The notes below the pieces were generated by a model. It worked only from the letters and a program-made list of their open reading frames with translations, was not told the origin of the DNA and searched no databases. Of a DNA stretch of 8,658 bases, positions 1-7,006 are shown piece by piece (position 1 is the stretch's first letter; each line of letters opens with the position of its first letter). The translations under genes and the position numbers were made by a program. This stretch comes from an uncultured Rikenellaceae bacterium (lineage in GTDB: Bacteria; Bacteroidota; Bacteroidia; Bacteroidales; UBA932): positions 1 through 8,658 of the forward strand of contig CALCYB010000097.1 of assembly GCA_937906485.1 (NCBI GenBank), written 5' to 3'.

Positions 1-1093
1 CGGAAGCATCTTGCATATAGGGGCTGTGGAAGGCTCCGGAAACCTTCAGCCGGACAGCCCGGATGCCCATGCCGGTGAGTTGGGTGGCCAGGCGTTGGAT
101 GTGCATGGTGTTGGCGACCCCACCGGTGAGCACCAGCCCTGCTTTGAGTTCTTCTTTCAAGCCGGTTCTGACAATGGCCAGATCTGCGGTCTTGATGATT
201 TCAGACAAGCGGGCCTGAATGATCAGGGCCAGTTCTTTGGAGGAAATTTCTTTGGTGGCTGCTCCACCGGAAGCAGGGATGGATACGATCCGTTTTCCGT
301 TGTCCAATCCTGCAAATGCACTGCCATATTGCAGCTTGAGCTGTTCGGACACTTTCCAGGGTATTCCGCACAATTGGCGGATATCTTCGGTAATGGCGTT
401 TCCCCCGAAAGGAATGACATCCAGGTGGCGGATGATGTTGTCCTTGATGACCACCAGGTCTGTGGAACCTGCACCGATGTCCAGTAGGGCTACACCTAGT
501 TCCATTTCGTTGGTGTTCAGGATGGAACGGGCGCTGGCAATGCCTCGTAAGAAACCGCCGCTTTCCCGAAGGTGACTGCGGTCAATGACCATGGAGGCAC
601 TGGATACTGCATTTTTCTTGCCGATGAACAGACGGAAATCCGCTTCAATCTGGGAGCCCATCATTCCGACCGGATCGATTTCCCCGATGCGGTCATCAAT
701 GTTGTAACTCTGGGGGACCGCCTGCAGCACTACATCTCCGGAGGCTACGCGTGTTTTCCGGGCTTCCTGCAAGATGGCTTCGATCTCACTCTCGCTGATC
801 CAATCTTCTTCGCTTCTGGATTTCTTGATGACGGTTGATTCGTGGCGGATCCGTTCGCAGCAATGGTCGATCCAGACTTCACTGATGGCGGTGTCCACTT
901 GTTTGGATACCGCATCCAGGGCGATTTCTACGCTTTTGACGACTTTCTGGATGTTCACGACTTCACCGCGCACAACACCGTCGGAGGGAACTTCCTGATA
1001 ACCGACGATGCGGACCCCGCTGTCGGTTTTCTGTCCGACAATGGCAGCAATTTTAGAGGTCCCCAGGTCAAGGGCAGCAACAATGTTTTCCAT
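1..1093 (-). CDS. ftsA: Cell division protein FtsA, 3'-truncated by window edge
   Basis: FtsA is the actin-like ATPase that tethers FtsZ to the membrane and recruits later divisome proteins. The first 364 residues are present. They show the phosphate-1 loop ALDLGTSKIAAIVG (7-20), RGEVVNI (42-48), the phosphate-2 loop LLDIGAGSTDLVV (203-215), PFGGNAIT (228-235) and the adenosine motif GLVLTGG (319-325). The start ATG at 1093 is chosen because the phosphate-1 loop begins at residue 7. The 8-base gap after ftsQ is A-rich, with no clear Shine-Dalgarno sequence. The C-terminal amphipathic membrane-targeting helix would lie beyond the window. Two places look odd: residues 73-84 read VWIDHCCERIRH where the family normally has a Gly-Ile-Ala/Ser-Gly turn, and residues 349-361 resemble a FabD motif. 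Neither breaks the frame. Confidence 0.95.
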   Translation of the reverse strand, partial: MENIVAALDLGTSKIAAIVGQKTDSGVRIVGYQEVPSDGVVRGEVVNIQKVVKSVEIALDAVSKQVDTAISEVWIDHCCERIRHESTVIKKSRSEEDWISESEIEAILQEARKTRVASGDVVLQAVPQSYNIDDRIGEIDPVGMMGSQIEADFRLFIGKKNAVSSASMVIDRSHLRESGGFLRGIASARSILNTNEMELGVALLDIGAGSTDLVVIKDNIIRHLDVIPFGGNAITEDIRQLCGIPWKVSEQLKLQYGSAFAGLDNGKRIVSIPASGGAATKEISSKELALIIQARLSEIIKTADLAIVRTGLKEELKAGLVLTGGVANTMHIQRLATQLTGMGIRAVRLKVSGAFHSPYMQDAS

Positions 1094-1101
1094 TTCTTAT
1101 C

Positions 1102-1908
1102 TTATTTCTTTTTTTGTTCTTTCTTGGTGCAGACAATCTGATTACGGAACCGCAGGTCTACTTCTGCGTATTGGTTCCATCCCTCTACGGGAACAATCTG
1201 ATCGTAGAACGTGGACAACTTCCGGAATTTGGTATCAAGGTTCTCCATCGTACCAAACCGGATCAGTTGGTCGCCTACGCGGGTAAATAACAGCAGTTCC
1301 CCATTTTCTTCAACATGAATCTGCTGGATCTGCGACCGCCAGAAGGGCCGTTGGGAGATGTAGTGGACCAGCTCCAGCAACTGGTTGGTCCATTCGGCAT
1401 CCTGGCCGGATACCTTGCCCCGGAAATCTTTCTCCAGGTGCAGGGGAATGTGTCCGCTGACCACCGGTACATAGGCAGTGAACTGGTTGCTCCACGGAAA
1501 GAAGAAGTTGGACTGGTCCACGTAGAAGGAGCCCTGTCCGGTCATGATCCGGACAATCGGGTTGCGTTGGCTGATGCTGACGGTCAGGATTCCGGAACGA
1601 TTGACCGATGCATTGGCCACATGGATGGCTCCTTGTTGTTCCAGCATCTGCTCGATCTGGTGCAGGTCAATGGCTCTGACCGATTGGCCAATTACCGGTT
1701 CCGGCAGCGAGAGCAGACGACCCAGCACATCCTTCTTTTGGATGAAGCCGTAGTCCAGGCTGTCCGTTATTACCACTTCAATGCGTTGGCATACCTGCTT
1801 GTGGGCATGTTGGTGGTCCAGCCATGCGGCAAAAACAAAATAGGCAACCGCTGCCCCAAAAGCCAGGCAGAGTCCAATTATGGCAAGTATGCGTTTGAAC
1901 AGGTTCAT
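1102..1908 (-). CDS. ftsQ: Cell division protein FtsQ (DivIB family)
   Basis: FtsQ is a bitopic divisome scaffold that links early cytoplasmic division proteins to the septal synthase. The 268 residues show a short basic cytoplasmic N-terminus (MNLFKR), one TM helix at about 7-29 and a periplasmic remainder. The region from about 40 to 118 fits a POTRA domain: RIEVVITDSLDYGFIQKKDV at 42-61, then a stretch ending in SISQRNPIVRI (111-121), which matches the common ending with a Pro-rich turn. FYVDQSNFFFP (128-138) follows, as in the FtsQ beta domain. The C-terminus is Lys-rich. FtsQ sequences diverge fast, so the call rests on topology, the QRNPIVRI-like motif and position between murC and ftsA. 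Eight bases separate its TAA from the ftsA start. Confidence 0.92.
   Translation of the reverse strand: MNLFKRILAIIGLCLAFGAAVAYFVFAAWLDHQHAHKQVCQRIEVVITDSLDYGFIQKKDVLGRLLSLPEPVIGQSVRAIDLHQIEQMLEQQGAIHVANASVNRSGILTVSISQRNPIVRIMTGQGSFYVDQSNFFFPWSNQFTAYVPVVSGHIPLHLEKDFRGKVSGQDAEWTNQLLELVHYISQRPFWRSQIQQIHVEENGELLLFTRVGDQLIRFGTMENLDTKFRKLSTFYDQIVPVEGWNQYAEVDLRFRNQIVCTKKEQKKK
1905..1908 (-). other. ATGA stop-start overlap of murC and ftsQ
   Basis: The minus strand reads ATGA: the ftsQ ATG overlaps the murC TGA. This fixes the ftsQ start and suggests coupled translation (inferred). It also leaves no room for the murB or ddl genes found at this junction in proteobacteria. Confidence 0.9.
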
Positions 1909-3269
1909 CGGGTGGTACGGGTGGTAAGCAAATCAGTGATGGGGCGTATGAGCCGGTCAATGTCTCCAGCCCCAAATGTAATCAAAATATCAATAGCCTG
2001 CTGACTCAAGTGGTTCAAAAGTTCTTCTTTGGTAACGAGTTCTGCTTTGGGACCCTGGATCTGTCTTCGGATCATCTCTGCATCGACGCCAGGAATCGGC
2101 TCCTCGCGGGCCGGGTAGATGGGCAGCAGGATGACCTCATCGGCCTGGCTCAGGGACTCGGCAAATTCCAGGTAAAAATCACGGGTACGGGTAAACAGGT
2201 GCGGCTGGAAGACTACGGTCACCCGACGGCCCGGGAAAATGTTCCGGATCGAAGACAGGGCGGCTGCAATTTCTTTCGGGTGGTGGGCATAATCATCCAC
2301 ATAAGCACATTCCGGGGTGTTCACGTGCACATCGAACCGACGTTCAACGCCTTGGTAGCTGGCCAAGCCTTTGCGGATGGCTTCGGGGCAGGTGCCGTGC
2401 AGCCAGGCTACGGCAGCGGCAGCGACCGCATTCTCTACGTTGACCCAGCCCGGGATGCCGACCTGACAGTCAGGAATGGGGTCCTTCGGCGTGTGGAGGG
2501 TGAACCGGAAATAGCCCCCCGGCAAGGGACGGATGTCGGCTGCGTAGAAATCAGCCGGCTGGTCGTAGGCGTACCGGTAGATGCGTGCTTGTAAAGCGTC
2601 ATCAGACAGACCCAGATCCACACCTTGTTTCAGGACGATGGCTTTCTTGACTTGTCGGGCAAACGACTGGAAGGCTTCTTGGATGGAGGCCAGGTCGTGG
2701 TAGATGTCCAGGTGGTCCGCGTCGATGGCTGTGATGGCAGCGATGTCGGGATGCAACTGCAGAAAGGAGCGGTCAAATTCATCCGCTTCTGCTACCAGTA
2801 CCGGATTGCTGCTGAGCAGCAGGTTGGTGTGGTAATTCTTGGAGATGCCTCCCAGAAAAGCGGTACATCCTTCTTGTGCATCTGTCAGCAGATGCCCCAG
2901 CAGGGTGGAGGTGGTGGTTTTTCCATGGGTTCCGGCAATGGCCAGGGTTTCCTGACCGGCGGCAATTTCTCCCAAAGCCAGCGAGCGTTTGATCAGGCGG
3001 TAGCCTTTCTGGCGGACGAGTTGCAGCTCCTGCAGGGACTCAGGAATGGCCGGAGTGTAGATGACCAGCGTTTCGCTGACCGAGGCCGGAATCAGATCCG
3101 GACGGTCTTCGTAGTGAATGTCCATCCCTTCCTGGCTCAAGGCAGCCGTAAGCCGGCTGGGGGTGCGGTCATAGCCGCTGACCCGGTAGCCTGCGTGGTG
3201 GTAGTAGCGTGCGATGGCACTCATGCCGATTCCGCCGATGCCGATGAAATATACGTACTGTAAACTCAT
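1905..3269 (-). CDS. murC: UDP-N-acetylmuramate--L-alanine ligase MurC
   Basis: MurC is the first of the Mur ligases; it joins L-alanine to UDP-MurNAc with ATP in the cytoplasm. The 454 residues match the family length. Visible motifs in order are the UDP-binding FIGIGGIGMSAIA (8-20), the P-loop GTHGKTTT (113-120), EADEFDRSFL (161-170), DADHLDIY (183-190), GVERRFD (307-313), DDYAHHPKEI (325-334) and QPHLFTRTRDF (355-365). YAHHP and QPHLFTRT distinguish MurC from MurD, MurE and MurF. Its start overlaps the murG stop, and its own stop overlaps the ftsQ start as ATGA, so all three are probably translated from one message. In many proteobacteria murB and ddl lie between murC and ftsQ; here nothing does, which fits Bacteroidota. 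No key residue is missing. Confidence 0.97.
   Translation of the reverse strand: MSLQYVYFIGIGGIGMSAIARYYHHAGYRVSGYDRTPSRLTAALSQEGMDIHYEDRPDLIPASVSETLVIYTPAIPESLQELQLVRQKGYRLIKRSLALGEIAAGQETLAIAGTHGKTTTSTLLGHLLTDAQEGCTAFLGGISKNYHTNLLLSSNPVLVAEADEFDRSFLQLHPDIAAITAIDADHLDIYHDLASIQEAFQSFARQVKKAIVLKQGVDLGLSDDALQARIYRYAYDQPADFYAADIRPLPGGYFRFTLHTPKDPIPDCQVGIPGWVNVENAVAAAAVAWLHGTCPEAIRKGLASYQGVERRFDVHVNTPECAYVDDYAHHPKEIAAALSSIRNIFPGRRVTVVFQPHLFTRTRDFYLEFAESLSQADEVILLPIYPAREEPIPGVDAEMIRRQIQGPKAELVTKEELLNHLSQQAIDILITFGAGDIDRLIRPITDLLTTRTTR
3266..3269 (-). other. ATGA stop-start overlap of murG and murC
   Basis: The minus strand reads ATGA here: the murC ATG shares two bases with the murG TGA stop. Such overlaps usually go with translational coupling by re-initiating ribosomes; that role is inferred. 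Confidence 0.9.
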
Positions 3270-4444
3270 TGCTTGGGAATTAATTGTAATACTTCTTGTG
3301 CTATGTCTGCGGCAGCCGTGGGCTTGGCCAGTTGCAGGATGTTGCGGGCATACAGCTCCCGTTGTCCGGGGTCTTGCAACAAGGCTTCGCAGCGGGGGCG
3401 CAGCTGTTCCAACGCCTGGTCATCGCGGACCATTTCTGCGGCCTGATGGCGGACCAGGGCTTGCGCGTTGTGGGTCTGGTGATCTTCTGTAACTGCAGGA
3501 GAAGGAACGAAAACGGACGCCTTTGCTGCGGCACAGAGTTCGGAAATGGTGCCGGCTCCGGCACGGCTGACAACGCAGTCGGCTACGGCCAGGGCCAGGT
3601 CCATGCGTTTGATGAAGTCACTGTTTCTGACGTTTCCAAACGAGCGCAGTTCGTATTCTTTTCCGGATTCCGGATGCAGGGTAGAAGAAGGGTCCCAGCC
3701 GGGCAGGGACGCAAAGAACTGCTCCATTTCGGGACGGTAGTATTTGCCGCTTTGCCACAGAATCTGGTAGGGGGTGGCCGGGTCCATCTGGGTTACCCAT
3801 TGGCACAGGGCCTGATTCAAGGTGCGGGCCCCCAGGCTTCCTCCCACGACCAGCAGTACCGGCCGGTCTTCGGACAGGGAGAAGTACGCGCGGGCCTGGC
3901 TGCGTTGCTCCGGGGTGGCCGGGTGGATGTTGCTGCGGATCGGGTTGCCGGTCAGCAGGATCTTCTCCTGCGGGAAGAAACGCTCCATCCGGTCATAGGC
4001 CACACAGATCTTTTTCGCCCGTTTGCCCAGTAGTTTGTTGGTCAGTCCGGCATAGGAGTTCTGTTCTTGGATCAGGCAGGGGATCCCCATGCGGCTGGCA
4101 CTCCAGAGGGTGGGTGCACTGGCATAGCCGCCGACACCGACCACCACATCCGGGCGGAACTTGCGGATGATCTGCCGGGCCTTGCGCAGGCTTTTCCACA
4201 ATTTGAAGGGCAGGGCGAGGTTGCTGAGGCTCAGACTGCGTTGCAGACCGGCCACCGGAAGCCCTTCAATCGGGTAACCCGCTGCCGGTACGCGCTCCAT
4301 TTCCATCTTGCCTTCCGCTCCGACAAACAGGATGTCGGTATCCGGATGGATGTTCCGGATGGCATCGGCAATGGATAGGGCCGGGAAAATGTGTCCTCCG
4401 GTCCCACCGCCACTTATGATGATTTTTCTTCGTTTTGGTTCCAT
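3266..4444 (-). CDS. murG: UDP-GlcNAc:lipid I N-acetylglucosaminyltransferase MurG
   Basis: MurG is the peripheral inner-membrane GT-B glycosyltransferase that adds GlcNAc from UDP-GlcNAc to lipid I, making lipid II. The 392 residues include the N-terminal acceptor-side motifs GGGTGGHIFPAL (12-23, with His 18) and GVGGYAS (103-109), then QEQNSYAGLTNKLL (126-139) and TGNPIR (165-170). The C-terminal donor domain has GGSLGARTLN (201-210), SRAGAGTISEL (293-303) and PSPAVTEDHQTHNAQAL (314-330). The start ATG at 4444 lies within the end of ftsW, giving a 31-base overlap. It is preferred because the glycine-rich loop begins only 12 residues later and cannot be lost. The stretch at about 248-266 looks longer than in MurG proteins I recall. 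The end overlaps murC by four bases (ATGA). Confidence 0.97.
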   Translation of the reverse strand: MEPKRRKIIISGGGTGGHIFPALSIADAIRNIHPDTDILFVGAEGKMEMERVPAAGYPIEGLPVAGLQRSLSLSNLALPFKLWKSLRKARQIIRKFRPDVVVGVGGYASAPTLWSASRMGIPCLIQEQNSYAGLTNKLLGKRAKKICVAYDRMERFFPQEKILLTGNPIRSNIHPATPEQRSQARAYFSLSEDRPVLLVVGGSLGARTLNQALCQWVTQMDPATPYQILWQSGKYYRPEMEQFFASLPGWDPSSTLHPESGKEYELRSFGNVRNSDFIKRMDLALAVADCVVSRAGAGTISELCAAAKASVFVPSPAVTEDHQTHNAQALVRHQAAEMVRDDQALEQLRPRCEALLQDPGQRELYARNILQLAKPTAAADIAQEVLQLIPKQ

Positions 4445-5655
4445 AGCAGGATATTTCTTTCTCGTTCTTCTTTTTCTTTGGTGATTTCAATGGTCCTGTT
4501 TACGGCCAGGATGATGCCGAAAGCCGCACTCATCAGCATGTAGGCGGTTCCTCCGTGGCTGATCATCGGCAGGGTCTGTCCGGTTTCCGGAATAACACCG
4601 ATGTTTACCGCAATGTGAATCAGGGCCTGGAAGGTGATCAAGGTGCCCAGACCGCTGACACAGATGGCCGAGAAGGGTTTTTTACAGAGCCTCACAATCT
4701 TGACGCATCGGAAGAAGAACCAGATGTACAGGAACATGACGATGAGCCCGCCAATGAGCCCCCATTCTTCGACAATGATGGAATAGATGTAGTCATCGTA
4801 CGGGTTGGGCAGGGTGGTCCGTTTGATGCTGTTTCCGGCGCCAAGCCCTTTGATGCCGCCCAATTGGATGGCTTGTTCCGCCTCTTTGCGTTGGTATTCC
4901 TTTTCTGCAATTTTGGACTGTTGTTCCTCGCTCAACATGCTTTTTTGCTCCTCGCTCATGAAGAACCGTTCCACACGGCCGGTGACGGTATCCAGACGGT
5001 CAAACCATCCGAATTGGTAATTGCAGAAGAAGGCGATGCCGCCCCCGATCCCGACGATGAGCAGGGTCAGGTAAATGAATTTTCTGGGCAGGTTGGAGCA
5101 GATGAGAATGATGGCGGTGGTCAGACCAATGATCAAGGTGGCCGAGAAACTGCCCATCAGGGTCATCACGCAGGTGATCCCCACCGGAGCGAGGATCCAG
5201 ATCATGAAGGTTTTGAAATCGTTGAATTTTTTGACTTCCAGGATTTTGGCCAAATAGATCACGATGCCGATCTTGGCGAATTCTGCGGGTTGCAGGGAGG
5301 TAAAACCCAAGTCGAGCCAGCGGGGTGCAAGCAGGTGTTTGGTCGTTTTGAAGACGTAGTACTGGAGCAGGACGACCGCCAGCATCCCAATGATGCCCGC
5401 CAAGACGGGCAAGGCGGCGGACCGGTAGATCCGTAGGGGAAGTTTGTAGAAGATAAACAGGACAATCCAGCCCACAAAGATGCTTTTCATCTGGCTGAAA
5501 AGGAAGTGGAAGGTGCTGACATCTGCCCGGTTGGCCAAGGCGTAGGAAGAGGAATAGACGGCAACAACGGATATCAGGGCCATCAGCAATACGATGATCC
5601 AGATGACCTTGTCTCCGCGAAGGGTGAGTTGTTCTTTTATCTTTCTAGTTGCCAT
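4414..5655 (-). CDS. ftsW: Septal peptidoglycan glycosyltransferase FtsW (SEDS family)
   Basis: FtsW is the polytopic SEDS glycosyltransferase that polymerises lipid II at the division septum with its partner class B penicillin-binding protein. Of 413 residues, about ten TM segments are visible (roughly 15-37, 53-70, 79-101, 123-140, 148-167, 170-187, 192-212, 291-318, 329-352, 370-388), leaving a large outer loop between TM7 and TM8. Family motifs are WLDLGFTSLQPAEFAKIG (113-130), the acidic YDDYIYSIIVEEWG (286-299) and NIGVIPETGQTLPMISHGGT (351-370). Asp 288 aligns by eye with the catalytic Asp of FtsW. The outer loop carries a Glu/Gln/Lys-rich stretch (233-262) with a duplicated SEEQ unit. 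The C-terminal tail is cytoplasmic and charged. RodA is a close paralogue, but the dcw setting between murD and murG makes FtsW the likely identity. The last 31 bases overlap murG; the bases before the ATG are A-rich, without a Shine-Dalgarno sequence. Confidence 0.95.
   Translation of the reverse strand: MATRKIKEQLTLRGDKVIWIIVLLMALISVVAVYSSSYALANRADVSTFHFLFSQMKSIFVGWIVLFIFYKLPLRIYRSAALPVLAGIIGMLAVVLLQYYVFKTTKHLLAPRWLDLGFTSLQPAEFAKIGIVIYLAKILEVKKFNDFKTFMIWILAPVGITCVMTLMGSFSATLIIGLTTAIILICSNLPRKFIYLTLLIVGIGGGIAFFCNYQFGWFDRLDTVTGRVERFFMSEEQKSMLSEEQQSKIAEKEYQRKEAEQAIQLGGIKGLGAGNSIKRTTLPNPYDDYIYSIIVEEWGLIGGLIVMFLYIWFFFRCVKIVRLCKKPFSAICVSGLGTLITFQALIHIAVNIGVIPETGQTLPMISHGGTAYMLMSAAFGIILAVNRTIEITKEKEERERNILLWNQNEEKSS
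4912..4959 (-). repeat. Imperfect 24-base tandem duplication inside ftsW
   Basis: Two adjacent 24-base units on the minus strand encode MSEEQKSM and LSEEQQSK (FtsW residues 233-248). The units share a core reading GAGCGAGGA and then diverge in the third and later codons. They lie in the large extracytoplasmic loop between TM7 and TM8. Being in frame and only two copies long, this looks like a small local duplication that has since drifted. Confidence 0.55.
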
Positions 5656-5667
5656 GTTGTGTTGTTT

Positions 5668-7002
5668 TTACAGGTTTCGGACGGCGTCCTTGAATTGTCG
5701 GCCGCGGTCCTCGTAGCTCTTGAACAGGTCAAAACTTGCGCAGCAGGGAGAAAGCAGCACAGCGTCTCCCGGTCGGGCCAGTTCGTAGGCTTTCTGCACG
5801 GCTTCCTGTGCGGAGGAAGCGTCCACGATTGTGGCGATTTTATCCCCGAAGAAATCGTGAAGTTTGGTATTGTCTTTTCCCAGGCACACCAGCGCTTTTA
5901 CTTTTTCTTTGACCAGGGGGGTCAGCGGCTCATAGTCGTTGCCTTTGTCTTTCCCTCCGGCAATCCATACTGTTGGACGGGTCATGCTTTCGAGGGCATA
6001 CCAGGCCGAGTTGACGTTGGTGGCTTTTGAATCGTTGATAAATAGAATGTCCTTGATGCTCAGCACTTTCTCCAGTCGGTGTTCCACGCCTTTGAACGTA
6101 CGGAGACTTTCACGGATGGTCTCGTTGGAGATGTTCATGATCTTGGCGGTAATGGCAGCCGCCATGGTGTTGTACAGGTTGTGTTTTCCGGACAAGGCAA
6201 TGTCTTCTACCGGAATACCGTACTCGTCGTCTTCGGTGCGGATGCAGATCCGGTCGCCTTCCAGGTAGGCCCCTTGTTGCACCGGATGTTGTTGGGTGAA
6301 AGGGAACTTCTTGGCGCGTAGGACAATTTCGCTCAGATGACCGATGGTAATGTCATCATCTTCGCAGAAAATGAAGCAGTCGTTCTCTGACATGTTCCGG
6401 GTGATTCGGAATTTGGAGTTGATGTAGTTCTGCATTTTGAAATCATACCGGTCCAGGTGGTCCGGGGTGATGTTCATCAGGATGGCGATATCGGCTTTGA
6501 AGTCGTACATGCCGTCCAATTGGAAACTGCTCAATTCCAATACATAAATGTCATAATCCTTGGTGGCTACCTGGTAAGCGTAACTTTCTCCGATGTTTCC
6601 CGCCAGACCGACATTCAGTCCCGCATTCTTGAGCAGGTAGTAGATGATCGAGGTCGTGGTGGTCTTGCCGTTGCTGCCTGTGATGCAGATTTTGCGGGCA
6701 CGGTCGTAGCGGCCTGCAAACTCAATCTCGGAGATGACCGGGATGCCTTTTTCCCGGATCTTGACCATCACCGGAACGTTGTCAGGGATTCCTGGGCTTT
6801 TGATGATCAGGTCTGCATTGAGAATTTTTGGGAGGCTGTGGCCGCCCATCTCATATTCGATCCCATAGGCCTGTAACCGGTCGAGGTAGGGTTGGGAAAT
6901 GCATCCGTTATCGGACAGGAAGGTGTCGTATCCTTTTACTTTTGCCAGAACAGCGGCTCCTACACCGCTTTCGGCGCCACCGAGAACAACGATTCTATTC
7001 AT
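5668..7002 (-). CDS. murD: UDP-MurNAc-L-alanine--D-glutamate ligase MurD
   Basis: MurD is the cytoplasmic ligase that adds D-glutamate to UDP-MurNAc-L-Ala using ATP. The 444 residues match the usual family length. The N-terminal Rossmann-like domain begins MNRIVVLGGAESGVG. The central ATPase domain has the P-loop GSNGKTTTT (109-117), ELSSFQLD (156-163) and NITPDHLDRY (177-186); Lys 197 sits where MurD carries its carbamylated lysine. Next come SGKHNLYN (271-278), EHRLE (307-311) and NDSKATN (323-329). The C-terminal domain ends with LSPCCASFDLFKSYEDRG (417-434). The second Cys replaces the Ala of the common SPACASFD form and, to my knowledge, is frequent in Bacteroidota. The start lies 4 bases after the mraY stop and ftsW follows 12 bases downstream, so co-transcription is inferred. 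No defect is seen. Confidence 0.97.
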   Translation of the reverse strand: MNRIVVLGGAESGVGAAVLAKVKGYDTFLSDNGCISQPYLDRLQAYGIEYEMGGHSLPKILNADLIIKSPGIPDNVPVMVKIREKGIPVISEIEFAGRYDRARKICITGSNGKTTTTSIIYYLLKNAGLNVGLAGNIGESYAYQVATKDYDIYVLELSSFQLDGMYDFKADIAILMNITPDHLDRYDFKMQNYINSKFRITRNMSENDCFIFCEDDDITIGHLSEIVLRAKKFPFTQQHPVQQGAYLEGDRICIRTEDDEYGIPVEDIALSGKHNLYNTMAAAITAKIMNISNETIRESLRTFKGVEHRLEKVLSIKDILFINDSKATNVNSAWYALESMTRPTVWIAGGKDKGNDYEPLTPLVKEKVKALVCLGKDNTKLHDFFGDKIATIVDASSAQEAVQKAYELARPGDAVLLSPCCASFDLFKSYEDRGRQFKDAVRNL

Positions 7003-7006
7003 GGGA

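Noticed and set aside
11..487. Plus-strand open frames near the left edge, which could suggest that ftsA is absent
   Set aside because: The minus strand reads through continuously from ATG at 1093 to base 1 with clear FtsA motifs; the plus-strand frames are shadows.
1905..1908. Missing murB and ddl as a sign of deletion
   Set aside because: Direct murC-ftsQ linkage with an ATGA overlap is the normal Bacteroidota arrangement, with those genes found elsewhere in the genome.
1315..2004. Plus-strand open frames opposite ftsQ and murC (for example 229 codons)
   Set aside because: It spans the ftsQ-murC junction in antisense, has no motif, and is contradicted by the overlapping coupled genes on the minus strand.
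3296..4033. Plus-strand open frame of 245 codons opposite murG
   Set aside because: It is fully antisense to murG. The low-complexity Gly/Gln/Val translation matches no family, and the long frame is explained by GC-rich codon use on the other strand.
4555..5436. Long plus-strand open frame of 293 codons opposite ftsW
   Set aside because: It is antisense to ftsW. Its translation is rich in Asp, Gly, Gln and His with no recognisable fold or motif, as expected from reading the complement of a membrane protein gene. The minus strand carries the intact SEDS motifs.
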